Below, one piece after another: positions 47,201 to 60,420 of a DNA stretch of 64,000 nt. The notes beneath the pieces were generated by a model that saw nothing but the letters and a program-made list of their open reading frames with translations, was not told the origin of the DNA and ran no database searches. Source of the stretch: Rapana venosa (lineage: Eukaryota > Mollusca > Gastropoda > Neogastropoda > Muricidae); assembly GCA_028751875.1 (NCBI GenBank), contig CM054159.1, positions 8,987,592 to 9,051,591 of the forward strand, read 5' to 3'. Each line of letters starts with the position of its first letter. The first letter of the stretch is position 1. The position numbers and the translations under genes were made by a program.

Positions 47201-49047
47201 AGTCTTTTGAGATCAGATTTGTTCCTGGTATAGATAAATGCACGAACAGTTTACCTTTAATGAATATTTTTGTTATACCATTTTTGTTCAGTTCAGTATT
47301 CTGAGATCTGTTATGAAATTGGACAGAAACGTTAGCGATGACAACTTTTCCCACTGTCTGCTCTTGGAGCTTTGGGCTAAGTTGCGTTTTTAAATTTTTC
47401 TTTCACATCTTTTCACTATGATGATTCATAGGTAAATATAAATCACTAGAGACTTACAGTGCCATATTCTGTATCATTAGAACATGTAAGCTGCTGCAGG
47501 ACTGTAGAAACAGTATCATCATGATGATGCCAAGTGTAGAAGTTTTATTGCATTTGTAGTTGCTGTGTTCAACCTATTTTTCATTTTCCCTTTTTTTTTT
47601 TGGTCCTGGGTATGGTGATCAACATCAAGAATTAGAGACCTTTGCCCACCCATCAGACTTGTCTTGATGTGACTTCTCATGACTCCTTGAGGAGTTGTTT
47701 GGACGTTGCACTGAGTCATGGCCATGTTGAACTGGACGGAGCTCATCCATTTCTATGTAGCAAGGCGCATGCTGGGTATGGTCATGTCATCCATCCCACA
47801 AATCATAGCTGGCCAACTCTTTAAAAAAAATAATAAAAAAATGGATAGGGTTTTTACAGGCGCAGAATATCTTAGTAGGCATTCGCACATGGGACTAAGG
47901 TTTATGAATCGTTTCCGCCAAAGTACTTTCAGAGAAGTAGGGTCAATACAAAAAACAACAACAAAAAACAAAAAAACCCTTTGAATAGCAGAGACCAGAA
48001 ATGTGCGCCTCGGTTATCATCTGATTACCTGTGTCCTGTTCTAACCTACGACAGCTAATCCTACCTTCATACAGTCGACTACTTATCATTTAATCAAGAT
48101 TTGCCTTTTCTGATTTTTTTAAAACTGTCTCTTTTGGTTTAATTTATTTTTTTAAATATTTAATTTTTTTTTTACAGAAATAAAAATGATGCTGCTGACC
48201 AATTTTCAACACTTGGTTTTTTAAAAAAAGTTTTAAAGTTGTGTATTGCAAACATCTGTCTCATGTCTGTTTGCTGTTAAATACTGAATTAGACATTATA
48301 TAAAGTTATATTACAAAGTTATATCTGTTAAGGCGCCTTAACCGCTTTTTCTGTTTCATCTGTTTTATCTGTCTCTCTCTCCCTCTCTGTCTTTCTCTCT
48401 CTCAGTCTCTCTCTCTCTCTCTTGTTCAGTGGAAATCAGGTTCATTTTTAATGTGCTTTTGTGTTCCTTTTTTTTCTATAGTTGTTTTATCAATCAACAG
48501 TTTTACTTTTAAGCTGTGATCAAGGTTTTTTTCAGTTTTTGTTGTTTTTTTTTTGTTTTTTTGACTGATGAAAAGGCTGCAAATTACAAATATTTTGTTG
48601 ATGTTATTTGAATCATCAGTTCATTAGTTAGCGGTCATGTTCATTTGTCACACACATCTTGTTTACTTTTACTGTGATTGTGTTCATTTTTATCGGGAAG
48701 TATCGTTTTTAAGGGATGTTGTAAGGGACAGAACCCTGTGTTTTAATCATGTTAGCCGTATTCAGTGACTTACCTTGGCTGTGTTTCATCATACACTGTG
48801 TTGATGCTTCTGCTCAAAGTGAATGTATATTATACATGAATCATGTGTGTTCATTTTGATCAGGGCATTTACTCAAATCTGTATGAAAAATCAAACAATT
48901 TTTTTTAAAACAGTGGTACAGGAGGAAATCAGAAGTAGAGTATAATTATAATAATAATTATTAATAACTTGATTAAAGACCTATGATTATGATAATATTA
49001 CTAACTTTTTTGATCATGAATAGTAGATAGCATTTTTTTAATTTAGA
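44295..49047. other. T/G-rich non-coding stretch, no gene seen
   Basis: It contains short (AT)n tracts at about 44560 and 44716 and many poly(T) and GTTTT runs on the plus strand. A polyadenylation-type signal is at 47039. No coding exon or transposon ends are recognised. It may be an extended 3'UTR of the zinc-finger gene. Confidence 0.4.
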
Positions 49048-49460
49048 AGTGGCAGGATGGTTAAGGCATTCCCCTGTCTAATAAGTAAACTGTGAGGTCT
49101 TGGGTTCAAATCCCAGCCTTCTTTCCATTTCTTCCCAGTTTGATGGAGGGGGGGGGGGGGGGGGATCAAACTGAATGTGGAAGTGTCAGTGTGGGCGAAT
49201 GCATGCAGAACATCTTACCTACACGTTGGAAACCCATTCCACCGTTTGGAAGAGTAGGCCATTTGGGTCTGGTAGGAACGGATGTCAAAATTCTTTTTAA
49301 AATAATTTTTTTGTAAAGGTATGCATGCACACAGGTTTGTTTAAACACCATCCCCAAAGTGGAAATGCAACTTCCTAGAGGGGGGGGGGGGGGCTTGATG
49401 GTTGCATTTGCAAAAATCTTACCATTGGTGAACCTCGAAGCTCTAGCTGAGGAACGGAAC
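49048..49460 (+). mobile_element. SINE family A, copy 10 (long form, tRNA-like head)
   Basis: The head is 'agtggcaggatggttaaggc' with box B gggttcaaatcccag at about 49102. Body landmarks follow ('gcagaacatcttacctacac', 'gaagagtaggccatttgg'), then the long-form distal end ('aaaatcttaccattggtgaa', 'gctctagctgaggaac'). G runs at about 49147-49164 and 49380-49394 interrupt it. Confidence 0.8.
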
Positions 49461-49865
49461 AGGGAGAATGAAAATTATTGTTTTGACACATCCAGTTTAT
49501 CTAGTTGAAAAGTCTTCTCTCCACAGTGTATGCATTGGTTTTTAAACCAAAGTTAAGCGTTACATCAATAATGTATATATATATATCAATTTGATAAAAC
49601 CAGTGATTCTCTGTGAGCGTTTCATTTAAAAAGTGGGTGGATACATGTTTACTTTTTTTCATCAGTGTTCGTGATGTAGATTTAGAATGAAGCTGATCTG
49701 CTTTTTTTAAGTCAGGACTGCAAGTTTGCATGGCCTTAAAATCAGTTATGGATGCAGAAATTTGTAATCTTTTTTTTTTGCTTTTGTTTTTGTTTGTTTG
49801 GGGGAAAGGGGTGGGGGAGGTCTGTGTTGTTGTTAATGGTGGGTTTGTTTGGGTTTTTTTTTTGG

Positions 49866-49971
49866 GGGGGTGGGGTATGTTTTAATTAATTTGGATTTTT
49901 GTTTGTTGTTTTTTTTTTGGGGGTGGGGTATGTTTTAATTAATTTGGATTTTTGTTTGTTGTTTTTTTTGG
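49866..49971. repeat. ~53-bp tandem duplication
   Basis: The unit 'ggtggggtatgttttaatta' plus a following T/G-rich part occurs twice in direct succession with almost no change. Confidence 0.85.
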
Positions 49972-52272
49972 GGGGAGGTGGTATTTTTTTGTTCTGTTTT
50001 TTGGGGGGAGGGGGGGGGGGGTAATTTTGGTTTGGTTGGGGTTTTTTAAACTTGTTTTTGTTGGTTTGTTTGAGGTTTTTTTCCATGCTGTTAACTGAAC
50101 ACCAGTGGCGGTGCAAATCAAGCCACAAAAGTGCTTTAATTGTTGTTATAAGCCAAGACTAGAAACAGTATGTACAGCGTGCTGAGAACAAAAGCTGCAG
50201 AACTCTACATCTTCTGCCTTGCCAGAATTACTTTTTGAAACCATCTTTGTTTTCCCTCACTTTGGTCATTTGTAATGTAGAGATTTGCTTTTTTTTTTTT
50301 TTTTTTTTTCTTAATTTTTATTTTAGCCCAGATATTGCCCTGATGATTGCTAGAAAGCACGAAAAGTAAAAACAGTCTTGGTTGTTGTGGGGTTTTTTTG
50401 GTACTTCATTGTTCTTTCCTTGATCCTCCTTAGTGTCCTTGTAGGTGGATGGACACGAGAATTCTGCGGAGTTTGGCCAGGAACAGCTCTTTGTCTGTGT
50501 TGTAGTGTTCTTTTATTTGTTTACCCGCATTAACTGCTGGCTGCACACAAGTCCTGTTTGTCACTTCATGCCCCTCTGACCACAAGTGAAGGTCCTGAGG
50601 AGTGAGGCAGGAAGACTTGAACTGTTGATGAGCTTCAAACCCTTAGTCCGTTTGTGGATGTATGTTATCTTTTTAAAATGTTTTTCTTTCTCTTCCACGG
50701 TCATCCATTTAGCTGGACTGTTATAGAGAGTGGATGAAGTTTAACAGAGGTATTAAAACTCAGTTGTTGTTGTTGTCTAGCAGCCATTTCGTGCAGGTGG
50801 TAGACCTGTGTTTTTAATAGGGCATATTATGTTGTTTTTACGTGGTGTTGTATCCATTGCAAAGCCTAACCTTGTTGAAAAATATATTCAACTTCACGTG
50901 TTGTTTGTTGAGGTCATAGATTAGTAGATGATTTCATTGTTTGTTTATATGTGTGTTTTGGTAGGTAACTGATAGGAAGAAGAGGAGGAAAGCAGAGTGC
51001 GCAGTTAATGGCTAGCCGTAAAATGATGTGCGTAAAATGTGTGTCTGTATTGATCAGTGTTGGTGAAAGATATTCTGGCCGCAGTGACACAAGTTTTTAA
51101 AGAAAAGGGTGAGTTTGTGTGTATGTTTGTGTGTACATGCGCACACCCAGTGCAGAGGAAAATGAGTTGCGTAGCTTTATTCAGAGCCACAGTGAAAAAT
51201 CGTCGCCAGCCCGTAAAATAGTAAATTTCTGTTTATACCATTCTTAGCTTTTTTAAGGCCCTTTTCTATACAAACACACAGTGTCAGCATACAGTTCAAT
51301 CGTCTTCAGCGTATATTTAGACACTTTCTAGACCCACTTGATAAACGAGATTTTCTGCAAAATCGCCACCGGTGATAGAATGGAGGGAACTCCTGGTACA
51401 TAATTTCCTGAAGATGGGGATACTATTTATAGTGACAGGCCCCCTGGCATTCCTGCAGGGAAGTAACGTTATAATAAAGCCTAACATGTAGGCCTTGGCA
51501 CTTAGCTCACATTGATCGTTAACAGGCAAAGCTTTTGGCTTGGGCCAAGAATAAGGTATTGCTGGGCACCATTGGTTTGCTCGGACTTGCCCCTCATTTT
51601 GCCAGGGCTTTGACAGGTCTGCCTAAGAAAGACAGGCCCCCCCCACCCCCACCCTCCACTCAGGTGAGGGGCCCAGAGGAAGGAAGACTGCTGAGCTAGC
51701 AGCACAGTGTGGCTGTTGGTCACTTTATGCTGAGGCTACAGCCACCAGCTAGCTGTCATTTGATTCAGCAAGTCTGTTGAAAGTAACGTAATACCAGGGT
51801 CCTGTAGACTGGCGATTCTGTGTCACTGTGTGGATTGTGAAGCCAGAGGAAGTGTATCAGGTGTTTTGTTGGGTTGTTTTTGTGGTTCTTGTTGTTGTTT
51901 TGTTTGTTTTCAAGGCAGCCTGTGTCACTCTGAGTGTGTGTGTACGCACATGTGTGTGTGTGTGTGCGCATACACACTTTGATTTCGATCTTGTTTAGTT
52001 GGTTGGTTAGTTATGTTTTTTGTTATTGCTGAGGTTCTGTTGGGTTGGTTTTTTTCTGTTTGTTTGTTGTTGGTTGGGTTTTGTGTGTGTTTTTTTGTTG
52101 TTTTTCTATTTTTGTGGGGGGGGGGGGGGGGGGTAGTTTCTTCAAGGGCTCTTGTCTGTCTTTTTGTGGGGTATTGCTTACCATCAAATTTAAGGCCAGT
52201 ACTTATATTTTTGAAACTACAGGAGCTGTCAAAGCTTGCTGGTACAGTTGGGTAATGACAGTTCAATTTTTG

Positions 52273-52399
52273 TTCATGTCAAGCATCTTTTTGTTCTCTC
52301 TCTCTCCATTTTTCATTTAAGCTTACAACATCAGTTTGCCTCCTTTTTATTTTTGTTTGTTGTTTGTGTGTGTGTGTTCCTTTTTTTCATGTCAAGCAT

Positions 52400-52471
<72 letters not shown>

Positions 52472-52510
52472 TTCATTTAAGCTTACATCAATTTTTCTCC
52501 TTTTTATTTA
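52273..52510. repeat. Segment duplication with (TC)n expansion in one copy
   Basis: Copy 1 (about 52273-52353) and copy 2 (about 52387-52510) share 'ttcatgtcaagcatcttttt' upstream and 'ccatttttcatttaagctta' downstream of a TC repeat. The repeat is about 14 bp in copy 1 and about 60 bp in copy 2. Confidence 0.85.
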
Positions 52511-53503
52511 TTTTTTTCTTTTGAAATTTGAAGCTACTTAAAGATGGAGTAAGACTGCCTGTATTGTATAGCTAGAAGGTGAAAAGAAAAAGTCCATACT
52601 GACTCATATTACCACCAAAAATATATAAAAAATAATAATAATAAAAAGATTCCAGTGTGAGGTAAGATGTTTTTGCTGGAATTCATGTAGTCAGACTATG
52701 AATATTTGAAGACTCGTGCTTTAAAGTAAAGCTTGTGTTTTACACACAGAAAGAAAGAAAAACAACAACACCCAGCAACAATAATCAAAAGGAGCAAATG
52801 AAGGGAAGAAATATGCAGAATAAAAACCCATCTCCCCTCAACCCCTCTTCTCTTTGTTTCTTGCACCCAAAAGGTGTCTTTTTTTTTTGGGGGGGGGGGG
52901 GGGGGGAGATGGTTGTTTGTATCACCTACTCAGCTTAACAGGTCACATTCCCCCCCACCCCCACCCCCACTTAATGTGATTATGTGGGACAATAAAAGTG
53001 TTCAGGTAATGGTGTTGGTAACCTCTCAAGGAAAGTGCAAAAAAGCTGTAGTGTGACAGTGGCTGGCCATGGCCAGACATTGTATGCAGAAGCAGATCCG
53101 TGACCAAGTTGTTTACACACAAGTCGTAGCAGGCCTCTCTACCTGGATTTCATGCAGACAAACCTGCCATGCCTTTAATATTCTTTTTTACATCTGTTTT
53201 TTTTGTTTTATTTTGGTCTTCTGTTTGCTCTTGTATTGTCCGGTTTTTGTTTTTTTTCTTTTTTATTAGCATCTCCAGCCACTTAGAACTAGCTTTTACT
53301 CCGTTAACTTTTATATCATGAAACAAATTTCAATTTGATAATAGGATAATAAAAAATTGGAAAAGTCAAGAGTGTAATGAGAAGTATGAATTTTTGCTTT
53401 TGATGTTTTTGGATTTTTGTGGGGGGGTTTAATAAGAATTAAGCCTTTTAGCTGTCACTCTTTTAAAGGTTATCAGAAAAAGAAATTCCAATATTATGAT
53501 TAT

Positions 53504-53532
53504 GGGGGGGGGGGGGGGGGGGGGGGGGGGGG
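53504..53532. repeat. Poly(G) tract
   Basis: About 29 consecutive G. Confidence 0.95.
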
Positions 53533-53969
53533 AGTACAGTTGATTGTTATAGAATGTGCCTTTCGTTAAAAAAAACAAAAATACCAAACCCAAACACCCT
53601 AGCCTTCTCCAGCTTCTTTATAACTTTTCTTACCCATTTAACTCATAAAATATAGTGGAATTGGCCTGTCCACTCTGCCATAAAGAAACAGTGTTGGTTG
53701 TATTGTAAAAAGTACAATAACTACTTGCATACATTATACAATATGATACAGGCAGTATACTTTCAGTAGGGGGGGATGTTGTATCATAACTATATATTTT
53801 AATTGTGTTATGTGTGCTTTTGATTTGGTTTTTTTGGTTTTAAACTGTTCAAATTTTATCTCTGAATACAGAACAAAGAGAAATGTTGTAACAAGTCTTT
53901 TATCAAATTTTATTTCACAAGGCATTAATTACTGTCAATAATCAGATCCAGTAATCCAATAATCAGATT

Positions 53970-54260
53970 GGAGACAGGATAGCTCAGTGGTCAGAGCACT
54001 AGCTTTCTCCCAGCCAAGGTTAAGCAGCATCTAGCATGGTTACCAGTTGGATGGGTGACCATTTGCGTGCCTTTCCTTCAGTACAATCCTCCAGATCACC
54101 CAGCTGTAAATGGGTACCTGTCTCTTTAAGGTCAGGGAAGGTAAAGCAGCGAGGGAGAGGAGATGGGCGCCGCCCTCAATATGCTGGCCCTAGAGAAGTG
54201 AGGTCTCTGGCGCCTCGCTTCCCTACACTCTTATAGGTTATGGGACACCTTTTCCTTTAC
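53970..54260 (+). mobile_element. Chimeric tRNA/5S rRNA-derived SINE
   Basis: The head begins tRNA-like ('gatagctcagtggtcagagc', 53979-53998, a box A and D-arm). It then switches at about 54013 to 5S rRNA-like sequence: aaggttaagcagc (5S box A-like), atggttac and ttggatgggtgacc (5S box C, 54047-54060). The body has 'cacccagctgtaaatgggta', a block also seen in the SINE at 9.3 kb. The tail is G/A-rich and ends in 'ataggttatgggacacc'. 5S-derived (SINE3-type) and composite heads are known in animals. No clear flanking duplication was found. Confidence 0.75.
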
Positions 54261-56236
54261 CAAAGCAGGCTCACCAGGGAAATTGAGAAATATTCCAGGG
54301 CCTTGTGAGTCAGTTTGAAATCATATGTTGAGTCTACACACTACCAAAAAAAATGTGGGGGGGGGGGGGGGGGGGATGGTATTATTAATATTATAGCACT
54401 GGACAGAATCTGGCTGTATTGTAAAACACCTTTATTCTTGGGGTCTCTGGTCAATGGGAAAGAACTCCAGATAGAAAAATGATGTCTCCCTTGAACTGAA
54501 TCTTGCTTAGTGTTGGGTTTTTTGTTGTTGTTTTTTTTAAATTAAATTTTTGATGATTTCTAAGTTTTTGTACTGAGCTGGCAATGTGGTGAATGAGTTA
54601 ACGTAATAAGGGGGGGAAATTAAGTATGATTGCAGTTACAATTTTGTCCCCTTATAATAAATAAACGCTGACTCGTCCAGCATGATGTGGGGAAAAAAAT
54701 TTATAGAGTGCTGTTAGAATGATTTCTTTGCAAGTGCATAATTGTGGGAATAATTTGGTGTTCATTTCTCTCTCTTGTGTGTTGAGGCACATGGTTAGAA
54801 CATAGATATCCATGTTTTCAATGTGTGATTGTGTTTGTTTTGAGATCTGGGGTGCATTTTATGCCTGCTTGAAGCAATTTTACTTGTGTGAAATTTACAC
54901 TTCTTTTCGTCATACTAGCCAGTGTGTTCTTTTTTAAGAATCAAATTTATTTTTTTTTTTTTTACAATTGATCAATACATTTTAAAGATTTGATGTATTA
55001 GTTTTGTTGTGGTCACTACCTTCAGCTATTCAAATTGTGACAAAGCCATAGATCATTGATTGGGGTGTTTTAAAAGGACAAGTAAAGCTAACAAACTATG
55101 TTCTTCCGTGGAACCGAAGAATAACAACATAATTATTTGTTCATAGCTATTCAATCTTGACGCATTGGTTTTTAACAAAACTCCAAAAGTGTGTTCCTTG
55201 AGTTCTGATCATGAAACGTTTGTAAATGGACTGTTTGAATCCTTTTTCTTGTTTGTAACATTTTGTGTGATGATAGTTTGCGAATTATGTGCTGTAGAGA
55301 ATGCCATTAGTTCAATATATTAGCCCTGATACAGTCCCCATGGTCAGCAGGGCTGTAAACAGAATGAACTGACAAGATTATTATCACTGATGAAATTGTG
55401 TTTAACAAAACAATAGTAGATGATTTTGATGGTAAACTACACTCTTGTAACTACAGTTGTACTTGCCATTGAAAATAATTTACATACGGTACTTGACAGT
55501 GCTTGATCTTTTTCATTTAAAAGAAAAAGGGAAAGAAAAAAAAAGAGATGACATGGCGGTAACCTGTTTGCTGGTGTTAACACTTGTGTTCATGTGTAAG
55601 GTGTAGAGAATGATCAGGAAGTGGGTATTCATTTTGTGTGTGTGTGTGTGTATGTTTCAATGTAGAATCAGTACAGCAATGATTGTATCATATGCCTGTG
55701 TGATGGAAGTTATATGTAACATGTATGTTTGAAGAGGAATGTGTGTCTGTGATAATGACTAGTATGCTTGAGGGAATATTTCAGTATAGTGATATGAAAG
55801 TCATGAATTTACCTAGAATGTACATTATGCCTAGATGATGTGTTTGTTTGAGAAGGGGAGAGAGAGAGAGAGAGTGTGTGTGTTGATTTTCATTCTTAGG
55901 CAGGCATATGTGTTGTTTGTCTGCTTGTTCTTTATATAATAAAAAAAAAATGTCCACAAAGGAGAATTATCAATGTAATACTTTGAAAAAACTTATATAA
56001 ATATATAGACATGTTTTGGTCAGTGTGTTAATGGCTATAGACAAAGATATGTACAGTTCTCTTGTAGGTGGAACTTTGATGTCAGTTACTGTATAAAATA
56101 TTTGAACTGGCCTCCTTTGGTTCAGAAATTTCTTGGCATCGAAATGAAAGACTACAATTAAAAGGTGTAACAGTTACCATGAATATCGGCTCATGAGTGG
56201 TGATTGTGAGTGTCTCTGAAGTGTTCTCTGTGTGTG

Positions 56237-56237
<1 letters not shown>

Positions 56238-56297
<60 letters not shown>
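56238..56297. repeat. (TG)n microsatellite
   Basis: About 60 bp of TG repeat. Confidence 0.95.
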
Positions 56298-56298
<1 letters not shown>

Positions 56299-56317
56299 TG
56301 AATATATTGTTGTGTGT

Positions 56318-56420
56318 TCCCCAGTTTAACACTCTGGGGGTCACCCAGAATGTGCACTCTGACTCACTTGTCCCACCTGGGAATCACTGTGAGATTGAAA
56401 TTGCTTACTGAATGGAAAGT
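56318..56420 (+). repeat. Interspersed repeat C, copy 2
   Basis: It matches 22738-22830 over 'gggtcacccagaatgtgcac', 'ctctgactcactt' and 'acctgggaatcactgtga'. Both copies lie just after a T/G-rich stretch. Confidence 0.55.
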
Positions 56421-57498
56421 TTGCGTGTATGACTGTTTTTAAGTGCCTTGCCATATAGGCAGCCATTCTCCGACTCAGGGGGATTTTTTTCTCCTTTAAA
56501 GGAAAGTGCCGGTTGTTATGTTAAGTACAGAGCTTGTCATGGCTGAAAGCAAAGTAAAGAGTTTGTCATGGATGACGATAATCTCAACACATTTTTACAA
56601 AACATTTCAGTATAGGCATTGACAATTATTAGCTAACATCAATAACTGACACAACTTTTTGGCCAGGACCAGTACTGAATTTTAAAGTTGCAAGTCTCTG
56701 TCGTTTTGTCAATTTTTTCAGAGAGCTGTGTAAAGATCCCCTAGTCTCTTTGGTCAGGAGTTCACTCCATAGTCGCACCTCCATGCCACGTCAGTGTGGG
56801 TGTTCTCTGGATGGAGGCGTGGGCAAGGTGGGCACAGTCTCTTAGGCTAACATCAAGCACAGGCACCAAACCAGTTCTTTGACTCTGCATCCTCCACCAA
56901 GAGAGGTCCCTAGGCTCATGATCTGTTCTGAAGTTGGGCTGTTTTTGGTCGAGTTCCGTTTAGCAGCCCGCAAAACAAGAGTGGGTCTAGATCTATACAA
57001 ATATTAAACTGGGAATGCCACCACCACCACCACCACCACCACACACATGTGCACCTCTCTCTGGGATTATTAATGATGGTCCCTACTCAGAGCAAGGGCT
57101 GGATGAAAAAAAGTTATGTCAATACTTATCTGTAACTCTAGGGAATACAGATAATTAGTCAGTCAATCCCTGCTGAAAAAACATCAAAAGAGTAATCATA
57201 CTTGTGATTACACAAAACCCACGAAGAAGCAAGCATTTTTATCATAGTGCATGCCGCTTGGCGGATGCAAGCAGCAGCCAATGAGCCCAGGTCCTACAGG
57301 GTCAGAAACACCCAGTGAAACACTAAGAGACCTCGAAGACAGGACTGGAGATACAGATCCACCACACAAACTCCGATACACCAGACACTAATCACAGCGT
57401 AACAAACAGTGCAACTCGGCTTGGGGGCCAAGCTCATCACAAACACAAAAAGAGGACATCAACAGGCCTAGTCACTTGAAGGACAAGACGTCATTAAC

Positions 57499-58824
57499 AT
57501 GGCCACACCAAGCAGTCCTGAGCTGAGCGCAAAAGCAAAGAACAGCAAAATGACTAAAACAAGGCCTACCAGATCTATTTCCTGCTATCCTGCAAATGTA
57601 AGTTCAGACAAATCTCACGGAGAAGGCAGTGACAATGCTCCTTCAGGTCAGCAAATCCATGATGAATCCAAGTTAAACGCTGGACCTTCATCCCACAATG
57701 TTACTAATGACAACCTAAACAGTCATCAAGGTCGACAACAAAATGATTCTAGCATCTTAGACCTGAAGGCCACAATTCTGCTACTTGTGGGGAAGGTGAC
57801 CCACCTTGAGAAGACTGTGGCAGACCAAACCCAGTGTTGGCGGCACGGCACTGGATCTGCTGGAAGATCTCCTGTGGGTGACAACAGCAACCCAGACAGA
57901 GCAACGGTCATCAGTCATCTCCCCCCCCCCCCTCCTTCCCAATGGCTGCCAGCCACCTATGCCGGCACCGTGGCAGACCCCTCCCACATCTTCTGGGAGA
58001 AGTCAACCAGGCCAACCCTCTAGACCCAGAAGGTCAGTATAAGTAAATACAGGGCTGGAACCAAAAAGGAACAACCAGACACAATGGAGAACGTTGTGTT
58101 TGATGCAACAACCAACTGACGTCACAGCATGCAGTACAGAAGACAACTCTGATCTGCCCACTGTCATCCTTCTCCAGGACTCTGTTCTAAATGGCGTTAA
58201 TGCAAAACGTCTAGGACAGTCGTATGGATTAAGAGTGGAAAAGAGAAAGTCAGATAAAACCAGTGACATTCCTCAGATGATGAGTAAAGCCTCTGATATG
58301 CAAAAACCACATGCTGTTGTTATTCATTGTGGGACAAATGATCTTAAAAAGTCGGATCCCCAAGAAGCCAGCAAACACCTGGTTAGTAATGTGAAGCAGA
58401 TTTTGGCTTCCTTTCCTGAGACAAAAGTTGTCATTAGCAAGATTGCTCCTCTGAAAAACCCAAGTCTTCAGATGAAGAGAGAACTCTTCAATTCAATGAC
58501 TTGCTTCAGGTTATACCATCTAAACAACGTATCATTTGTCTCCCATGAAAATATGTACACCTATTATCATTACATCCAAATGCAAAAGGCTTCAGTATAC
58601 TGGCTAGGACCATTGGCAGGCATGTTCATGCATTGTTTTGGCAAACAGCAAAGAGGAGACTAAGACGCCAATTCCATACCATAAACCTTCATCCAGTACC
58701 ACGCTACGCCTTTGACGACCACTACCAGCAGCCAGTGTACAACCAGCCACAATACGAGCATGTCTACCAGCAGGACTACCCCAGGTGGAGACAACATGCT
58801 GACATAACAAGTTTGGTGTGGTGA
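57499..58824 (+). pseudogene. LINE 2 ORF1 with SGNH-hydrolase (esterase-like) domain
   Basis: It starts at ATG 57499. The first 174 codons are Ser/Asn-rich with a short helical segment (LKATILLLVGKVTHLEKTV), then an in-frame TAG (58021). After a frameshift near 58100, the frame continues into an SGNH-type domain. VILLQDSVLNG carries the catalytic-serine block (DS) near 58165-58195, and HCGTNDL carries the conserved GxND block at about 58327-58347. The expected C-terminal DxxH block is not intact. A further shift near 58640 leads to a Tyr/Gln-rich tail (YQQPVYNQPQYEHVYQQDY) that ends at 58824. Esterase-like ORF1 domains are known in CR1-type LINEs; their role is unclear, perhaps membrane or lipid association. 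Confidence 0.75.
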
Positions 58825-59110
58825 AAAATCATTTTGTTTGTCTTTGCTTTGCACCAGCTATAGATCTGGAACAGTAAATAGACACTGTGATTTCTGCTCA
58901 CATCCTCAGCAGCTGCTCTACACATCCTGAATACTTTGTTGTTTTGTTTTCTTTTTATTGCTGTTTTAATTGAATTATCTGAACTTTTATTACAAGTGTA
59001 CTTGGACACTTTTAATTAAATTTTTTTTAGTGTTACCTCCAATACATTTTTAATTTATTAAATAGGGCTTTTTGTATAATGTCTCCCAAAAATTCACTAA
59101 TGCTTAACGT

Positions 59111-60420
59111 CAAGCATGGAATGCTAGATCCATCTCCACGAATTTACCATATTTAGTTCAACATCTTTCTAGTAACAGCTATCAAGTTCTCATCCTGCAG
59201 TCCCTCAATGTAAAGAAGTGTAAATTACCCAGACCTCAAGGTTACTTCTACCCACCTGTTCATGAATACGTGGATGCTGTTGGTAAAGTAAATACAGCAA
59301 TATACATCCAAGAAGGAATATATTATAGTGCATGTTGTTCGCCTATGCCTAATGATATTCCAGATTCATATTATGTGCTGCACCTCTAAAGTTTACAGAT
59401 CATTTGGTCATGAACATTGTTGCAGTATATTTGCCTAAGGGAGCTAATGACTATAATACAGAATGGCTGCACTCATTACAAGATAAGCAGAAATGGCTGG
59501 TAGCAGGGGACTTAAATGCTCATGCACCCTTTTGGGATAAAGGAAGTATATCCATCTCCTGCAATCGGTTTTTAGAAAATATAACAGATTCTTGTCTATG
59601 CCTGCTAAATAATGGAAGTGTCACCAGAATACCTGACATCTCTAATGACAAGGCATAGGCATTCGATCTGTCTTTAATATCTTCTGCTCTTGCACCTGAA
59701 TGTAGTGGGCAATTTATGAAGACACATTGGGAAGTGATCATTTACCTATTGTTGTTACTTTTAATGAAATGCCAGTCCCCTGTAACACTGAAAAAGATAA
59801 ACTCCCAAAATTTAACTATAAAGAAGCTAATTGGAAACAGTTTAAAAGTATCCTTGCAGCCTACAATACAAACAGCTTGGATTCTGAAAACATAGATTAA
59901 TTATATTCTGGATTTACTTACGCCATCATTCAACCTGCTTACTTATCAATCCCAACCATTAAATCAATAAAATCAAGGAAAGGTTTGGTGAACACCTGCT
60001 TGCAAGGAAGCAGTGACCAACAAACGTTTAATGTAAAAAACATTTAAAAAATAAGTCGCCAGAAAACCATGAAACAAAGAAGCAGGCAAAAAACTAAAGC
60101 AGCATGATCATAGCTCAGGTGAAACGACAATTTTGGTCTTTGTTTTGTTTGAGCAAAGTATCAAATCATAAAGATCTTAACAAAGTGTGGCAAAAATTTC
60201 ATGAAATGAGAAAAGGTGTGATTTTACCAACTTGTCCAATTAAACATAAAAACAATGAATTTCCAACCAATGCAGAAAAGGCTGAGGCCTTTGCAGATAT
60301 GTTCTCAGAGTCTATGCTATTGAAGGCCTCTCACCTAAAAGCACTAAATACAGACAAGCTGAGGAGAAGAAAGAAAAATATAAAGACCCATGTTCTGATA
60401 ATACTAAATACATAAATGCT
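59111..60420 (+). pseudogene. LINE 2 ORF2, endonuclease part
   Basis: It starts with QAWNARSISTNLPYLVQHL (59111 on). LVAGDLNAHAPFWD lies near 59500 and the catalytic SDHLPI at about 59733-59750. The frame changes several times and stops interrupt it, for example before 59404 and at 59658. Known role of the family: nicks target DNA to prime reverse transcription. Confidence 0.75.

Larger units (their letters stand above)
49461..53969. other. T/G-rich non-coding stretch, no gene seen
   Basis: It includes a perfect ~53-bp tandem duplication at 49866-49971, a G run at about 52117-52132 and a segment duplication at 52273-52510 (separate entry). Further G runs lie near 52890-52906 and 53504-53532. 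No supported exon was found. Confidence 0.4.
54261..57234. other. Non-coding stretch, no gene seen
   Basis: It holds a G run at about 54357-54376, interspersed repeat C copy 2 at about 56318-56420, (TG)n at 56238-56297, and a CCA repeat near 57017-57040. No exon is supported. Confidence 0.4.

Noticed and set aside
54010..54070. 5S rRNA gene
   Set aside because: Only the internal promoter part of 5S is present, fused to a tRNA-like start and a SINE body.
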